Positions 12,581-22,950 of a stretch of DNA of 64,000 bases are shown one piece after another (position 1 is the stretch's first letter; the number at the start of each line of letters is the position of its first letter). The stretch lies in contig OY757010.1 in assembly GCA_963580285.1 (NCBI GenBank), positions 60,596,406-60,660,405 of the forward strand, in the 5' to 3' direction. The notes below the pieces were generated by a model. It worked only from the letters and a program-made list of their open reading frames with translations, was not told where the DNA came from and searched no databases. This DNA is from Lucinisca nassula. Its lineage: Eukaryota > Mollusca > Bivalvia > Lucinida > Lucinidae. The position numbers were made by a program, and so were the translations under genes.

Positions 12581-12878
12581 CCGCCCATAGGGGCTTGAAG
12601 AAATATATGGGCTGCATGATGCTTCCACGCAGAGCTGAATCCGGCCCGCACACTAGTACTGGTAAACCGCTTGGAGGATCTAAGCCTGTCCAGGAACCGC
12701 GGTGCGAGGCGGACCGTCCATGCTAATAAACCCTATTGGTTTCACTGGACGACAGGTGTTGAGATGTCATTTCATCTCAATGTCGGGTAAAAGTCCCACA
12801 AAATTGGAAGCAACGTCTCCAAAATGACCTTTACAGTGTTGACGGGGACGTTAAACTTCAAATCAAACAAACAAACAA
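12581..12878 (+). repeat. Family A repeat, plus orientation, near full length
   Basis: It runs from the GGGGCTTGAAGAAATATATG block to GGGGACGTTAAACTTC and an ACAAACAAACAAA tail. It is one of the best-preserved copies and closely resembles 2678-2975. The tail suggests retroposition. Confidence 0.8.
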
Positions 12879-13182
12879 AACGTAGAATCAACGTTGAATC
12901 ACATTAATTCAACGTTGCTTGTACTGAATATACATCTAGGTCCACCGGACCAATAATCTTAAAACGTGTTATCTACTTTACACGGCTATTTCAAGACGGC
13001 ACGTGATCACGCATGTGACAATTAGTGGCCCTGTTTAAGCGCATATTCAAAATTGCGACATATTTTAGTGAAACGCAAAACACTTTGCGATGTTTTGATG
13101 AAACTGACGTACGCAGTTCTTTAAAAAGTGCGTAAGAACAATTTAAGATTAATCGTACGATGTTTATTGATGAAACTGGCCC

Positions 13183-15000
13183 CAGGTCATTTTGAGCCGG
13201 TCAGTTTACCTATCCACACTTTTTCTTGACAGGCTTAAACGTAAGCAGTTAATCAGCACAGTGCACATTCTTACGCCAGAAATTGACAACTTCTGTTCAA
13301 GTAACAGTCACAGAGGTGAAACGTTCATTGCATGGTATACCGTATACTTCCCAGCTATTACGCAATAGCCGGCCAATATGGACGACGTTGCTACGTCGTA
13401 TCGCTGTCGGCCCGACGTTGGTCCGAATGTTTTGGCTGGCTGTGTTATAGTTCATCCAAGGAGGATTGAAAATGTGGCTATAGATTTGTTTATCGTGTAA
13501 GCCCCGCCTTAAACAATCGGTTAATGCCCACTTAGCAACGCGCATGCGCAGTGGCGGAAGGGTCTACTTTTCTCAAGGAAGAAAACAAAAGTGGAGGTCA
13601 AGGGATGCGTTTCATAATCTTTATCAGTTCAAATAGACTGTGAACGGCGGACCACCGACGTTACGAGTCTTGCTGTTGCTATTTATATGCAACATTTAGT
13701 CATTTAAATCTGCGAAGGCGTAAGGAATTTGCATACGTGGACAGGCTATTGCTTCAACATTGTTTTTTTATTAATTTAAAATTCTTCTCGACAAGCACAT
13801 TAACTTACATCTATTACATTTTATTTAGTCAGCAATTTTTCTAAAATTAATCTAATCGACTAAAGGCTTTCTTTAAACATTGTCTGCTCAATTCAGGTTC
13901 AATAACAGAATAAGGGAGGCAATACAAACAACCCCCGACTGCAACACAGACTGGCTCCCATCTTGTTTAGAAAAAAAAAAATCTCATTTCATATCGAGAT
14001 CTTGCGGTAAAATGCTACAACATCAACAATAATTTTTCATGTTCTTTTAGCGGAATGCGTGTGCAGCGTGGTGGCTCAGTGGTTAGTGCACATGCCTATG
14101 ATGCTAGAGGCACCCGCTTCGATTAGCAGCGGTACACTTGATTTGACTTTCTTTTGGTTTTACGGCCCTTTCAAGATTATTTAACTTATTTCGAGCCATC
14201 TTTAAGCCATTTTGCAGGGATGAATGCCACAAAAAGTGCGCCGTCCTTCAGATCGGAACGTTAACTGGCTCGAGGGCCTTCTGTGCAGGGTTAAAGACCC
14301 CTGATTACTGTGTAGGCTTTCATCCCGGAAACCTGGAGTTTATGCATGGTTTGTCTGATTTGTCTGATTTGAGGTCTAACGTTCCCGTCAACACTATATA
14401 GGTCATTTTGGAAACGTTGCTACCAAATTTGTGGGACTAATACCCGACATTGAGATGAAATGACATCTCAAGCCCTGCCACCCAATGCAACCAATAGGGT
14501 TTATAAACATGGAAGATCTGACTTGCCCAACTTTGCCTGGAAAGGCTGAGACCCTCTATGTGGTTTACCAGTACTCATGTGCGGTCGGTTTCAGCTCTGC
14601 GTGGAAGCATCATGCAGCCCAATCTATTTCTTCAAGCACCGATGGGCGGGGACGGCTGGAGTGTATGTTATATACACTAAGAATTGGTGACATGGGACCG
14701 ATCACAATCATCTTTGAGAGAAAGGAAACTCATTTGGTCACATTAGAACAAAGCACTGGTGGTTCGATTGTCTCTTGGTGTAGAGTGGAGACAAAAGTCT
14801 CGAAACCCTTAAATTCCGTGCTTTAAGTAAGCAGCTGTACATAGGCCCTGATCAGACGTTTCTGTGGCGTCTTATCCGTAAATTCCTTTACTGCAATAGG
14901 CAAACAGTGTAGACCCGAATCAGACGCCGCCATTGTATGCCAAACTCAGTCCAGATTCTCTAGAGATTCCAATGATAACGCATTTGCGCAACGCTCTGAG
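13183..15000. repeat. Macrosatellite unit, part Y (continues the first copy)
   Basis: Landmarks are GAGCCGGTCAGTTTACCTAT, TGTGAACGGCGGACC, a tRNA-like GGTGGCTCAGTGGTTAGTGC at about 14070, CCGTCCTTCAGATCGGAACG, and an embedded minus-oriented family A repeat at about 14360-14655. The same order recurs from 17946, and partly from 42400 and 47440. The short ORFs here are not genes. Confidence 0.78.
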
Positions 15001-17945
15001 ACATTAACACACACGGTTTCATTCTTTTAAAAAACCGTAGTCTTAATTGTCACTTAGCACTGATGGCCAACTAAATATGTAACAAAAGGCTTTTTACTTT
15101 CTTTTAGCTTTTAGTTAAAAACTTCTTGGCAAATACATAATCTTGCATCTATTACATTTATATTAAGTGAGCTTTTCATTAATTAATCCAATCGGCTACA
15201 GCTATCACTTGCATCATTGATTGGTTAAATCAGTTTAGCAAGGGAGGTAATACAGTAAAATTCCTATATTAATACCACCTTCGGGACTGTTCAAAAGTGG
15301 TCTTTAAGACCACTTTTGAACAGTCCCAAAGGTGGTCCCTGGCAAGAGGGCGTTGTATGTAGAAAACGAAAAGAAAGAATAACAGCACCCTTCTAAATAA
15401 ACTTTCTTAAGCAGAATTAGTCTTAATTTAGGTGGTCTTAATAGCGGAATTTCAAACAACCCGGTTAAACGCCTCTGGCTTTAAAAATGATCCTGATGGC
15501 ATTTTTGTTTTCTTGGTTTTACGAGACTTTCAAGATTATTTCACTTATTTCGAGCTATTTTCGTTTAGCTGAAACTCATTTGGCAACATTAGAACACATT
15601 ACTATTGGGTGGATTGTCTCTGAGTGTAGACCGAGCGAGATTAAACACTTAAATTCCGTATTTTAAACAAACAGTGTAACATAGACCATGATCAGACGTC
15701 TGACCCTTAAATTCACGTACAATAAGCAAACCGTGTAGACCCTGATCAGACACCAATTTATGCGGCGACTGATGTAGTTTCACACTGTTAAACAAACCCG
15801 TCACATGATTCCAGTCCAGACTCTGAAGACCCCTATAACCCATTATACGCAACACTCTGGGGGAATAACGGGCGGCTATATTTTCTATTAATAACCGCCA
15901 CCTTGATTACTGAGGACCACGTCTATCTCCTTTTCCACGCAAGCTGGAAATTTAGGATTTCTCATGTGTACTGATCAATAGCTCGTCTACATAATTCAGG
16001 GTGAAGATGTTTCGTTATACTACAGCATAAACAGAATCTTCTCATTGTTAATGTTACTTTTAAAATGCATCGATACTTTTTATGTCCCCGGTAGCGATAG
16101 CGAGGACATATTGTTTTTGCCCTGTCTGTTTGTTTGTTTGTTTGTTTGTTGGTTTGTACGTTGACAACTTTAACGATGGCCATAATCTTTGAACCGTTTG
16201 AGATAGAGCTTTCATATTTGGCCTTAAGGTTCCTTGTGACAAGACCTTCACATTCATGCAAAAAAAATTGACCTGTGACCTTGACCTTGACCTTTGACCT
16301 ACTTAAAAGAAAAAATAACATTGGTCATAACTTTTGAACCATTGAGATACAGCCTTCATCTTTAGCAAGTATATTCCTTGTGACAAAAGCTTTACATTCA
16401 TGCAAAAATAATTTGACCTGTGACCTTGACCTTTGACCTACTTAAAATAAAAAATAGCATTTTGGTCATAACTTTTGAACAGCCATAACTTATGACCGTT
16501 TGAGATAGAGCTTTCATATTTGGCCTGAAGGTTCCTTGTGACAAGGCCTTCACGTTCGTGCAAAAAAAGACCTGTGACCTTGACCTTGACCTTTGATCTA
16601 CTTGAAAGAAAAAACATAGCATTGGCCATAACTTTTGAACCACTTGAGAAACACCCTTCATATTTAGCATGTATATTCCTTGTGACTAAAGCTTTACATT
16701 CATGCAAAAAATTTGACCTGTGACCGTGACCTTTGACCTACTTACAATTAAAAATAACATTTTGGTCATAACTTTTGAACGGTTTGAGATAGAGCCTTCA
16801 TATTTTGCATGTAGGTTCCTTGTGACAAGCGCTTTACATCCACACAGAAAATTTTGACCTATGATTTTGACCTTTGACCTACATAAAAGAAAAAGTTAAC
16901 ATTGGTCATAATTTTTGAACCGTTTGAGATACAGCCTTCATATTTAGCATGTATGTTTCTTGTGACAAAAGCTTTACATTCATGCAAAAAGTTTGACCTG
17001 TGACCTTGACCTTGACATTTGTCCTACTTAAAATAAAAAATAAAATTTTGGTCATAACTTTTGAACGGTTTGAGATAGAGCCTTCATATTTTGTATGCAG
17101 GTTCCTTGTGACAAGCGCTTTACATTCACACAAAAAATTGACCTGTGACCTTGACCTTCGACCTACATAAAAGAAAAAATTAACATTGGTCATAACTTTT
17201 GAACCGTTTGAGATATAGCCTTCATATTTAGCATGTAGGTTCCTTGTGACAAACGCTTTACATTAATGCAAAAATTTTGACCTGTGACCTTGACCTTTGA
17301 CCTACCTAAAAATAAACAGTTTTGGTCATCACTTTCGAACCGTTTGGGGTAGAGCTTTCATATTTGGCATGTAGGTTCCCTGTGAGTAGAGCTTTTCATT
17401 TATGCAAAATGTTTGGACCATGACCTTGACCTTTGCCCTACTTAAAAGAAAAAAATATAATTGTTCATAACTTTTGAACCGTTTAAGATAGAGCCTTAAT
17501 ATTTGGCATGCATGTTCCTTGTGACAAGAGCTTTACATTCATGCATTTTTTTTTACCTGTGACCTTGACCTACTTTAAAAAATATTATTGTTCATAACTT
17601 TTGAACCGTTTAAGTTAGAGCTTTCATATTTGGCATGTAAGTTTCTTGTGTCAAGGGCTTACCACACAAACAAAAATTTTGAACTGTGAGCAACTTTGAA
17701 TAAAAAATGACCATGCCCGGGGACATGCTCGTGTTTCACAAACACATCTTGTTTTGTTTTTGTTGTTTTTTTTTTTCTGGCACCTGTACACAATTTCCGA
17801 GCTAACATAATCATAATTCCTCTCCCAGGTGGATTAGAGAAGTCCTCAGAGAAGTGTTATACTAAACAAAACAGAGGGAGAGGTAGATTTTTAATAAAAA
17901 AGAAATCATTTTTTTTTTTTTTTTTGTATTGGAGTTCAACGGCCC
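15001..17945. repeat. Macrosatellite unit, second copy, part X
   Basis: It aligns over its whole length with 4158-7120: the stem-loop at 15272-15334, then a pearl-like block. It joins part Y directly at about 17945, giving the uninterrupted reference for the insertion at 7118-13185. Confidence 0.8.
16082..17751 (+). mobile_element. Second copy of the ~142-bp-core pearl-like element
   Basis: It is the paralogue of 5236-6885 with the same left end, tandem core of about ten units and hairpin GTGTTTCACAAACAC plus ATCTTG at the right. Because it sits at the same place in the unit, it was inserted before the macrosatellite duplicated and is not an independent insertion. Confidence 0.68.
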
Positions 17946-19467
17946 AGTCAACACCAAGTCATTTTGAGCCGGTCAGTTTACCTATCCACACTTTTTCTTC
18001 AAGGCTTATACGTAAGCAGTTAACCAGCACAGTGCACATTCTTACGCCTGAAATTGACAACTTCTGTTCAAGGGCAAAAAGTCAGTAAGAGTCACAGCGA
18101 GAGGTGAAACTTTCATTGCATGGTATACCGTGTACTTCCCAGCTATTACGCAATAGCCGGCCAATATGGGGCTGAGAGCGAAACGACGTTGCTACGTCGT
18201 ATCGCTGTCGGCCCGACGTTGGTTCGAATTTTTTGGCTGGCTGGGCTATAGTTCATCCAAGGAGGATTGCAAATGTGACTATTGATTTGTTTATCATGTA
18301 AGCACAGCCTTAAACAATCTGTTAATGCCCACTTAGCAATGCACATGCGCAGTGGCGGAAGTGTCTACTTTTCTCACGGTTCACTTTTTTACATTACACC
18401 GGAGTTTACCCCCACGTAATTATTCATGAGAAACAGCTGTGTTTACCTGTTCAGTAGAATGTTGTCTATAGGAAGAGGGAAAATGAGGAATAAATGGAAT
18501 AAAACACAACAGAATTTGGATGTGATTATTACAACCCATGACACTAATAGGACCTAAATAGTGTTGAGGGGGACATGAAACCTCAACAAAAATTTTTTGG
18601 ATAAAAAAAAGAAAACAAAAGTGGAGGTCAAGGGATGTCCGCAGCCAGAAGTGTTTCATATACATGCTTTCTTAGTTCAGTAACTTTTATCAGTTCAAAT
18701 AGACTGTGAACAGCGGACCTCCGACATAAATTGTCAGCTGTTTCTATTTATATGCAACATTTAGTCATTTAAATCTGCGAAGGCGTTAGAAATTTGCATA
18801 CGTGGACAGGCGCTGTTGTTTCAACATTGTTTTTTTATTAAGTTAAAATTCTTCTCGACAAGCACATTAACTTAATTACATCTATTGCATTTTATTTAGT
18901 CAGCAGTTTTTCCAAAATTAATCTAATCGACTAAAGGCTTTCTTTAAACATTGTCTGCTCAAATCAGGTTCAATAAGGGAGGCAATACAAACAAAAACGG
19001 CAGCAACACAGACTGGCTCCCATCTTGTTTAGAAAAAAAAAAATCTCATTTGATATGCTGGTAAACTTTGCGAGATCTTGCGGTAAAATGCTACAACATC
19101 AACAATAATTTGTCATGTTCTTTTAGCGGAAAGCGTGTGCAGTATGGTGAATCAATGGTTAGTGCACTTGCCTATGATGTTAGAGTCACCCGCTTCGATT
19201 ACCAGCGGTACACTTGATTTGACTTTCTTTTGGTTTTACGGCCCTTTCAAGATTATTTCACTTATTTCGAGCCGTCTTTAAGCCATTTTGCAGAGATGAA
19301 TGCCACAAATTGCGCGGTCCTTCAGATCGGGACGTTAACAGGCTCGAGCGCCTTCTGTGCAGGGTTAAAGATCCCTGATTACTGTGTAGGCTTTCATCCC
19401 GCAAACCTGGAGTTTATGCATGGTTTGTCTGATTTGAGGTCTAACGTTCCCGTCAACACTATATAGG
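17946..19467. repeat. Macrosatellite unit, second copy, part Y, left of the Polinton
   Basis: It matches 13183-14395, with an extra segment of about 230 bp at 18380-18610 that also occurs near 47370-47480. It ends in the family A words GTCAACACTATATAGG, where the Polinton-like element is inserted. The unit resumes at 39600. Confidence 0.78.
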
Positions 19468-19552
19468 ATATATATAGATAGTGCCGTTTTTGAGGTAATT
19501 TGTTCTCTACGCTCACAAAATTACCCCAAAAAACGGCACTATCTATATATAT
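19468..19552. repeat. Terminal hairpin of the Polinton inverted repeat
   Basis: AGATAGTGCCGTTTTTGAGG pairs with CCCCAAAAAACGGCACTATC around a loop containing TCTCTACGCTC. Flanking ATATATAT tracts extend the stem. The right terminus (39517-39584) has the same structure with the loop in reverse complement, as expected for a true inverted repeat. A long palindrome at both extreme ends could matter for replication or integration; that is inference. Confidence 0.8.
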
Positions 19553-19861
19553 AGACACATATATATTTTACCGCAGTATTTACTGCCGTAATACCGCAGA
19601 ACAACAACTAACACATTATAGACACGTCATACCACATATATTCTGCACCGCAGAACAACAACTAACACTCTATCCTATTCACAGTATGTTATCACTATTT
19701 GTTGAAACAATCGATTGAAGATTACGCTGTAATCGGTGATATATTTGTCTATACATATATATCAAAGACAATTACGCGTAATCCATTTTGTTGAGACTTT
19801 TTATTCATGATTACGCGTAATCCATTTTTGTTCATTGAGAAAATAAAAGTACTCACCTTTA
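19468..19861 (+). repeat. Polinton left terminal inverted repeat
   Basis: Its inner part from about 19690 (GAAACAATCGATTGAAGATT to ACTCACCTTTA) is the reverse complement of 33653-33815 with few changes. Its outer part carries two units of CCGCAGAACAACAACTAACA. Three ATTACGCGTAAT-like palindromes or near-palindromes lie at 19730-19825. The repeat ends just at the stop codon of the first gene. Left and right copies differ in length (about 394 versus 351 bp), mostly from the internal subrepeats. Confidence 0.88.
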
Positions 19862-20407
19862 CCAATTTAATTCTTTGCATATTTCCTCCACCGTTTTCAT
19901 ATTTTGTAATATCAATCTGAGGTTTATTGCACAAAATCGTAATTTATTATGTTTTTCAACGAGTTTGTAAAGTCTTATCAAACTATTACAGTACGAAACA
20001 GAGTACGGAACACCTTGTTGCACTAAAAATACACCAATATCTCCTCGTTTCACCAATTTTAAATTGTTTATTGCTTGTCCTTGTAAAACAGAAAACCAAA
20101 TAATATTTCTCTTATTTCCTTTTATATATTTGTCTAATCGCTTTATTTTTTCTATGCAGTTTTCCACAGTGTCTATCGATAGTTCATCAGGACTATTTTC
20201 AACATTCAAATTTTCATCATAAGATTGCACCAATTGTTCTTTAATTTCATATCTGACAACACTACGAGTTCGCTTTAGAACTGGTTTCTTCTGAAGAAAT
20301 TTAATGGTATAATCCTCTTGCCATTGTTTAATAACATTATCTCCAGGATATGTCTGATTAAGATAATTAACAAGTTCTTTAACACAGTTGTCTCTTTTTT
20401 CCGCCAT
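19859..20407 (-). CDS. Polinton hypothetical protein, 182 aa
   Basis: The first true ATG is at 20407 (MAEKRDNCVKEL), after a CCCCCTTTTTGTA leader. The longer reading frame up to 20446 begins at TTG. The protein is lysine-rich and helical, with a central segment (IIWFSVLQGQAINNLKL) and a C-terminal tyrosine/leucine-rich part. I do not recognise a family with confidence. Its place next to the left inverted repeat, and its full-length frame, suggest a real element gene, possibly regulatory or virion-associated. Confidence 0.7.
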   Translation of the reverse strand: MAEKRDNCVKELVNYLNQTYPGDNVIKQWQEDYTIKFLQKKPVLKRTRSVVRYEIKEQLVQSYDENLNVENSPDELSIDTVENCIEKIKRLDKYIKGNKRNIIWFSVLQGQAINNLKLVKRGDIGVFLVQQGVPYSVSYCNSLIRLYKLVEKHNKLRFCAINLRLILQNMKTVEEICKELNW

Positions 20408-21080
20408 TACAAAAAGGGGGCGTGTTATTATCACTTTGTACCGCAAAACATAATACGTAATACCTTCCCACGATAAACCACTTACACAGATAATGAAGGG
20501 ACTATTTTACTTAAGTGTAGTAATATACTTGATAAACCTTATCAAAAATGTGTGATGCGTCTCAGTCAGTGTTCAGATAACAATAATTAGAGGTGATATT
20601 AAAAATCTGCTCCGACAAAAGTCGCGGATAGACACTATATAGAAACATATTAAAAAGAATTTTGAAAATTCCACTTTGGGGCAAAAACTTTAACCCCTCC
20701 TGAAAGTGCCTTTACATAATCCAATGACCACCAGATTTTGCACATATAACAAGACTTTAAGGCTGTATAACATATTAAAATTCCAAGTTCCTATGACAAC
20801 TTTTGGAATTTCTGAAAGTCTTTGAGTCTTCCTAATAGTGGAATCCCATCAACCGATTAGTCTCAGATTTTGCATATGTATTTGGGTTGCATATATACAT
20901 ATTATCACAAAATTTCAAAGTTCTAGCATCATTTTGGAATTTCCTGCAAGTCTTTGAATTGTTGTAAAATAACATTGGTTCAACTAATTACCACCAAACT
21001 TTGTACATATGTTTCAACATACAAAATGCACATTCTTATAAAATTTCAACATTGTAGGTCGGAAGTGAAGCAAAAAAATA
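20408..21080. repeat. Polinton non-coding gap with ~125-bp diverged tandem units
   Basis: From about 20690 to 21060 three diverged units share TTTTGGAATTTC, AGTCTTTGA and CAGATTTTGCAYATRT-like words, at spacings near 125 bp. No ORF is present. The part next to 20408 probably holds the promoter of the 182-aa gene. The units may be a small tandem insertion from the host. Confidence 0.6.
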
Positions 21081-21717
21081 TTAACTTTCATATTTTGGTG
21101 GTGGGTCATTTACTATTGTAATTTTATTGAATAAAATCAAGCATTTTCTATCTTTTTTTTTTTTCATTTCATTCTTTGCTTGAGCCTTGCCTTCCTCAAT
21201 AAGTTTCTTTCTCTCACTTTCACTCAATCCTGTTTGTTTTGAATGTATATTGTCTTTGAGTTTATTATATTTGTCCAACTCATCCAACACAAGTTTAAAT
21301 TCATTCTCAGATATCTGTCCGTCTGTCAAAGCCTTAGAAATCAAATCCTTTATACTATTCAACTTACTATCAGCAATAGTTTTAATCTCATAATGTTTCT
21401 GTGCTTTTGAAGTCATTTTACGCCTAATTAGTTTAACACACACACCCAAACTCCCACACACAACAGCACCAATCTCTAAAGGCAACATAATTGGAACAGT
21501 TAATCCAACACCTGCCAAAATAACACTTGTTGATATCAAACCAGTATCAACTCCATCAGTAATATTTATTCCACGTTTGTATTTTTTTGTATAATGCTTT
21601 TCTCACATCTCTCTCATTAATTAACGTCTTCTCTATCTCAGATATCTTCTGTAATCTATAATTTTGCCCATCTTCAATAGGCAACTCTGGATATAGCGGT
21701 GCATTAGGTTGTTTCAT
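21081..21717 (-). pseudogene. PPxY-tailed membrane/virion protein, frameshifted (adenovirus pVI-like position)
   Basis: An ATG at 21717 (after ATCAAGAAAAAA) opens a frame starting MKQPNAPLYPELPIEDG. It breaks at a seven-base homopolymer (21582-21588), after which the conserved frame continues to 21081. The second part has a glycine-rich hydrophobic segment (STSVILAGVGLTVPIMLP), a basic stretch, a helical region with SKALTDGQISENEFKLVLDE, and the C-terminal motif PPPKYES, a PPxY type. I recognise this as a family common in Polinton-type elements of invertebrates. PPxY binds Nedd4-type ubiquitin ligases and occurs in adenovirus pVI. Equating it with pVI is inference. Confidence 0.72.
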
Positions 21718-21743
21718 TTTTTTCTTGATAACATATATTTTTT

Positions 21744-22298
21744 TTATTCAATAAATAATTCAATTATCATCGAAGCCACAGTATTAACACATGTAGCATT
21801 ATTAGTCTGACAAACAAAATCAATTGCATCACCAGCCTCAACCTTTAACGGTGTAGCAAAGTTATCGTGTTTTCTTAAAATATTATTCAATGATATATCA
21901 TATCCTGCTTGTGGATTTCCATTAATTGCAATCGCCACAGACACATCGCCTTTTGTTCTTTTACTCGACAGTCCAACACCTATTATCTGGCCAGGAAAGT
22001 TCATCACATATCCAACACCTACTTCTCTACCACCATTTCCAAAGCCAAACACTTCATTCTTCTGTAAGGAACCTTTACTCTCCGCACAAATGCTTATCAA
22101 TTTTCTGTCTGACATATTATCAACCTTATTATATAATAATCGATGATTGAGATACATATCCCGAAATCTATCTTGTAGTCCTGTATGTCTATCATTCAAT
22201 GTATTTATTTGTGTAAATGCTTGACTTCTCATATTAAATATTTCTTGTTTCAGCCCCAATGCATCTACGTGTTTTCTCTTAGCACCAAATATACTCAT
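21744..22298 (-). CDS. Fibre/spike-like protein, 184 aa
   Basis: The ATG at 22298 follows a TATAATAAAAAA leader. Residues 1-65 are a helical, likely coiled-coil stalk (heptad-like text through HTGLQDRFRDMYLNHRLLYN). Residues 75-184 are glycine- and beta-rich (GFGNGGREVGVGYVMNFPGQ onward), resembling a globular jelly-roll head such as C1q/TNF-like or viral fibre knobs. Stalk plus head, location among capsid genes and viral gene density suggest a host-attachment or surface role. The exact fold is not shown by sequence reading alone. Confidence 0.62.
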   Translation of the reverse strand: MSIFGAKRKHVDALGLKQEIFNMRSQAFTQINTLNDRHTGLQDRFRDMYLNHRLLYNKVDNMSDRKLISICAESKGSLQKNEVFGFGNGGREVGVGYVMNFPGQIIGVGLSSKRTKGDVSVAIAINGNPQAGYDISLNNILRKHDNFATPLKVEAGDAIDFVCQTNNATCVNTVASMIIELFIE

Positions 22299-22311
22299 TT
22301 TTTTATTATAA

Positions 22312-22950
22312 TTATATAATTTCCAAAACGCAATTAATTGGTAGATGATTAATTACCTTGTTGTTATTTTCATCCCTGATTTCTAATTTCAATTCTGCTA
22401 TAGCATCATTCACCAAACACTTATATTCTGGATGCTCAAATCTCACTGTTGTTATCTCTCCAAACTCTTTATTTTCCACTGGAACAACAGCCAACACAGT
22501 ACTCGGCATACCATCTAGATAATTATTTGAAGTATTAATCTGTTCCAAATGAACATACAATGATTTATAAACAGCAAAATCTACAGTCTCACCATAATGA
22601 GTTTCATTAACAGCAAACTTTCGCTTATTTCCAAACCCCAACATTTGTTTTAAGCCCTTGCTTATCTTCAATTCATCCGGTGTAATTAAAGAAGCAATTC
22701 CATTTGTTTCATTTACAGATAATGTAATATTATTACTTTGAAATAAATCTGCTATTTGTTGGAAACTATAATAACCATCTATAATCTTATGAGGTCTCTC
22801 TCCAGTCTTCTGCAAATATTCATCAACAACATTATACCATCCAACACCATATGTTATAGATTTCAAACCAATACGTTTATTCCCATCTCTGTTATCAATG
22901 TATTGTTGCAAGTTTATTGTCTTGTCAATATTCGAAATTGTATGATACAT
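22312..22950 (-). CDS. Probable penton/minor capsid protein, 212 aa
   Basis: It begins MYHTISNIDKTINLQQYID after TATATAAAAAATAAAA. The C-terminal third carries the pattern VRFEHPEYKCLVNDAIAELK then LEIRDENNNKVINHLPI, which I know from many Polinton-type minor capsid proteins of single jelly-roll type. It lies only 13 bp upstream of the fibre-like gene in the same direction, as expected for a vertex pair. The frame is intact. Its first 19 codons are duplicated upstream, see the chimeric ORF. Confidence 0.68.
   Translation of the reverse strand: MYHTISNIDKTINLQQYIDNRDGNKRIGLKSITYGVGWYNVVDEYLQKTGERPHKIIDGYYSFQQIADLFQSNNITLSVNETNGIASLITPDELKISKGLKQMLGFGNKRKFAVNETHYGETVDFAVYKSLYVHLEQINTSNNYLDGMPSTVLAVVPVENKEFGEITTVRFEHPEYKCLVNDAIAELKLEIRDENNNKVINHLPINCVLEII

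Larger units (their letters stand above)
7118..13185. mobile_element. 6-kb TIR element, PIF/Harbinger-like ends, CAG duplication
   Basis: A perfect 15-bp terminal inverted repeat, GGGCCAGTTTCATCA at 7121 and its complement ending at 13182, is flanked by CAG on both sides. The sister sequence at about 17935-17965 shows the uninterrupted site. A CWG duplication with GGG-starting ends fits PIF/Harbinger elements; a 5-bp CCAGG reading is also possible. Sub-terminal text on both sides repeats TTTCATCAAA and CGTACGA words. No transposase is visible inside. The interior is a graveyard of other repeats. Confidence 0.65.

Noticed and set aside
13060..13190. Separate short MITE at the right end of the 6-kb element
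   Set aside because: Its inverted partner is at 7121 and the sister site shows the whole 7121-13182 interval as one insertion; a nested origin is still possible but not needed.
14485..14826. 113-codon ORF in the family A repeat
   Set aside because: It lies wholly in a dispersed repeat whose other copies do not keep the frame open.
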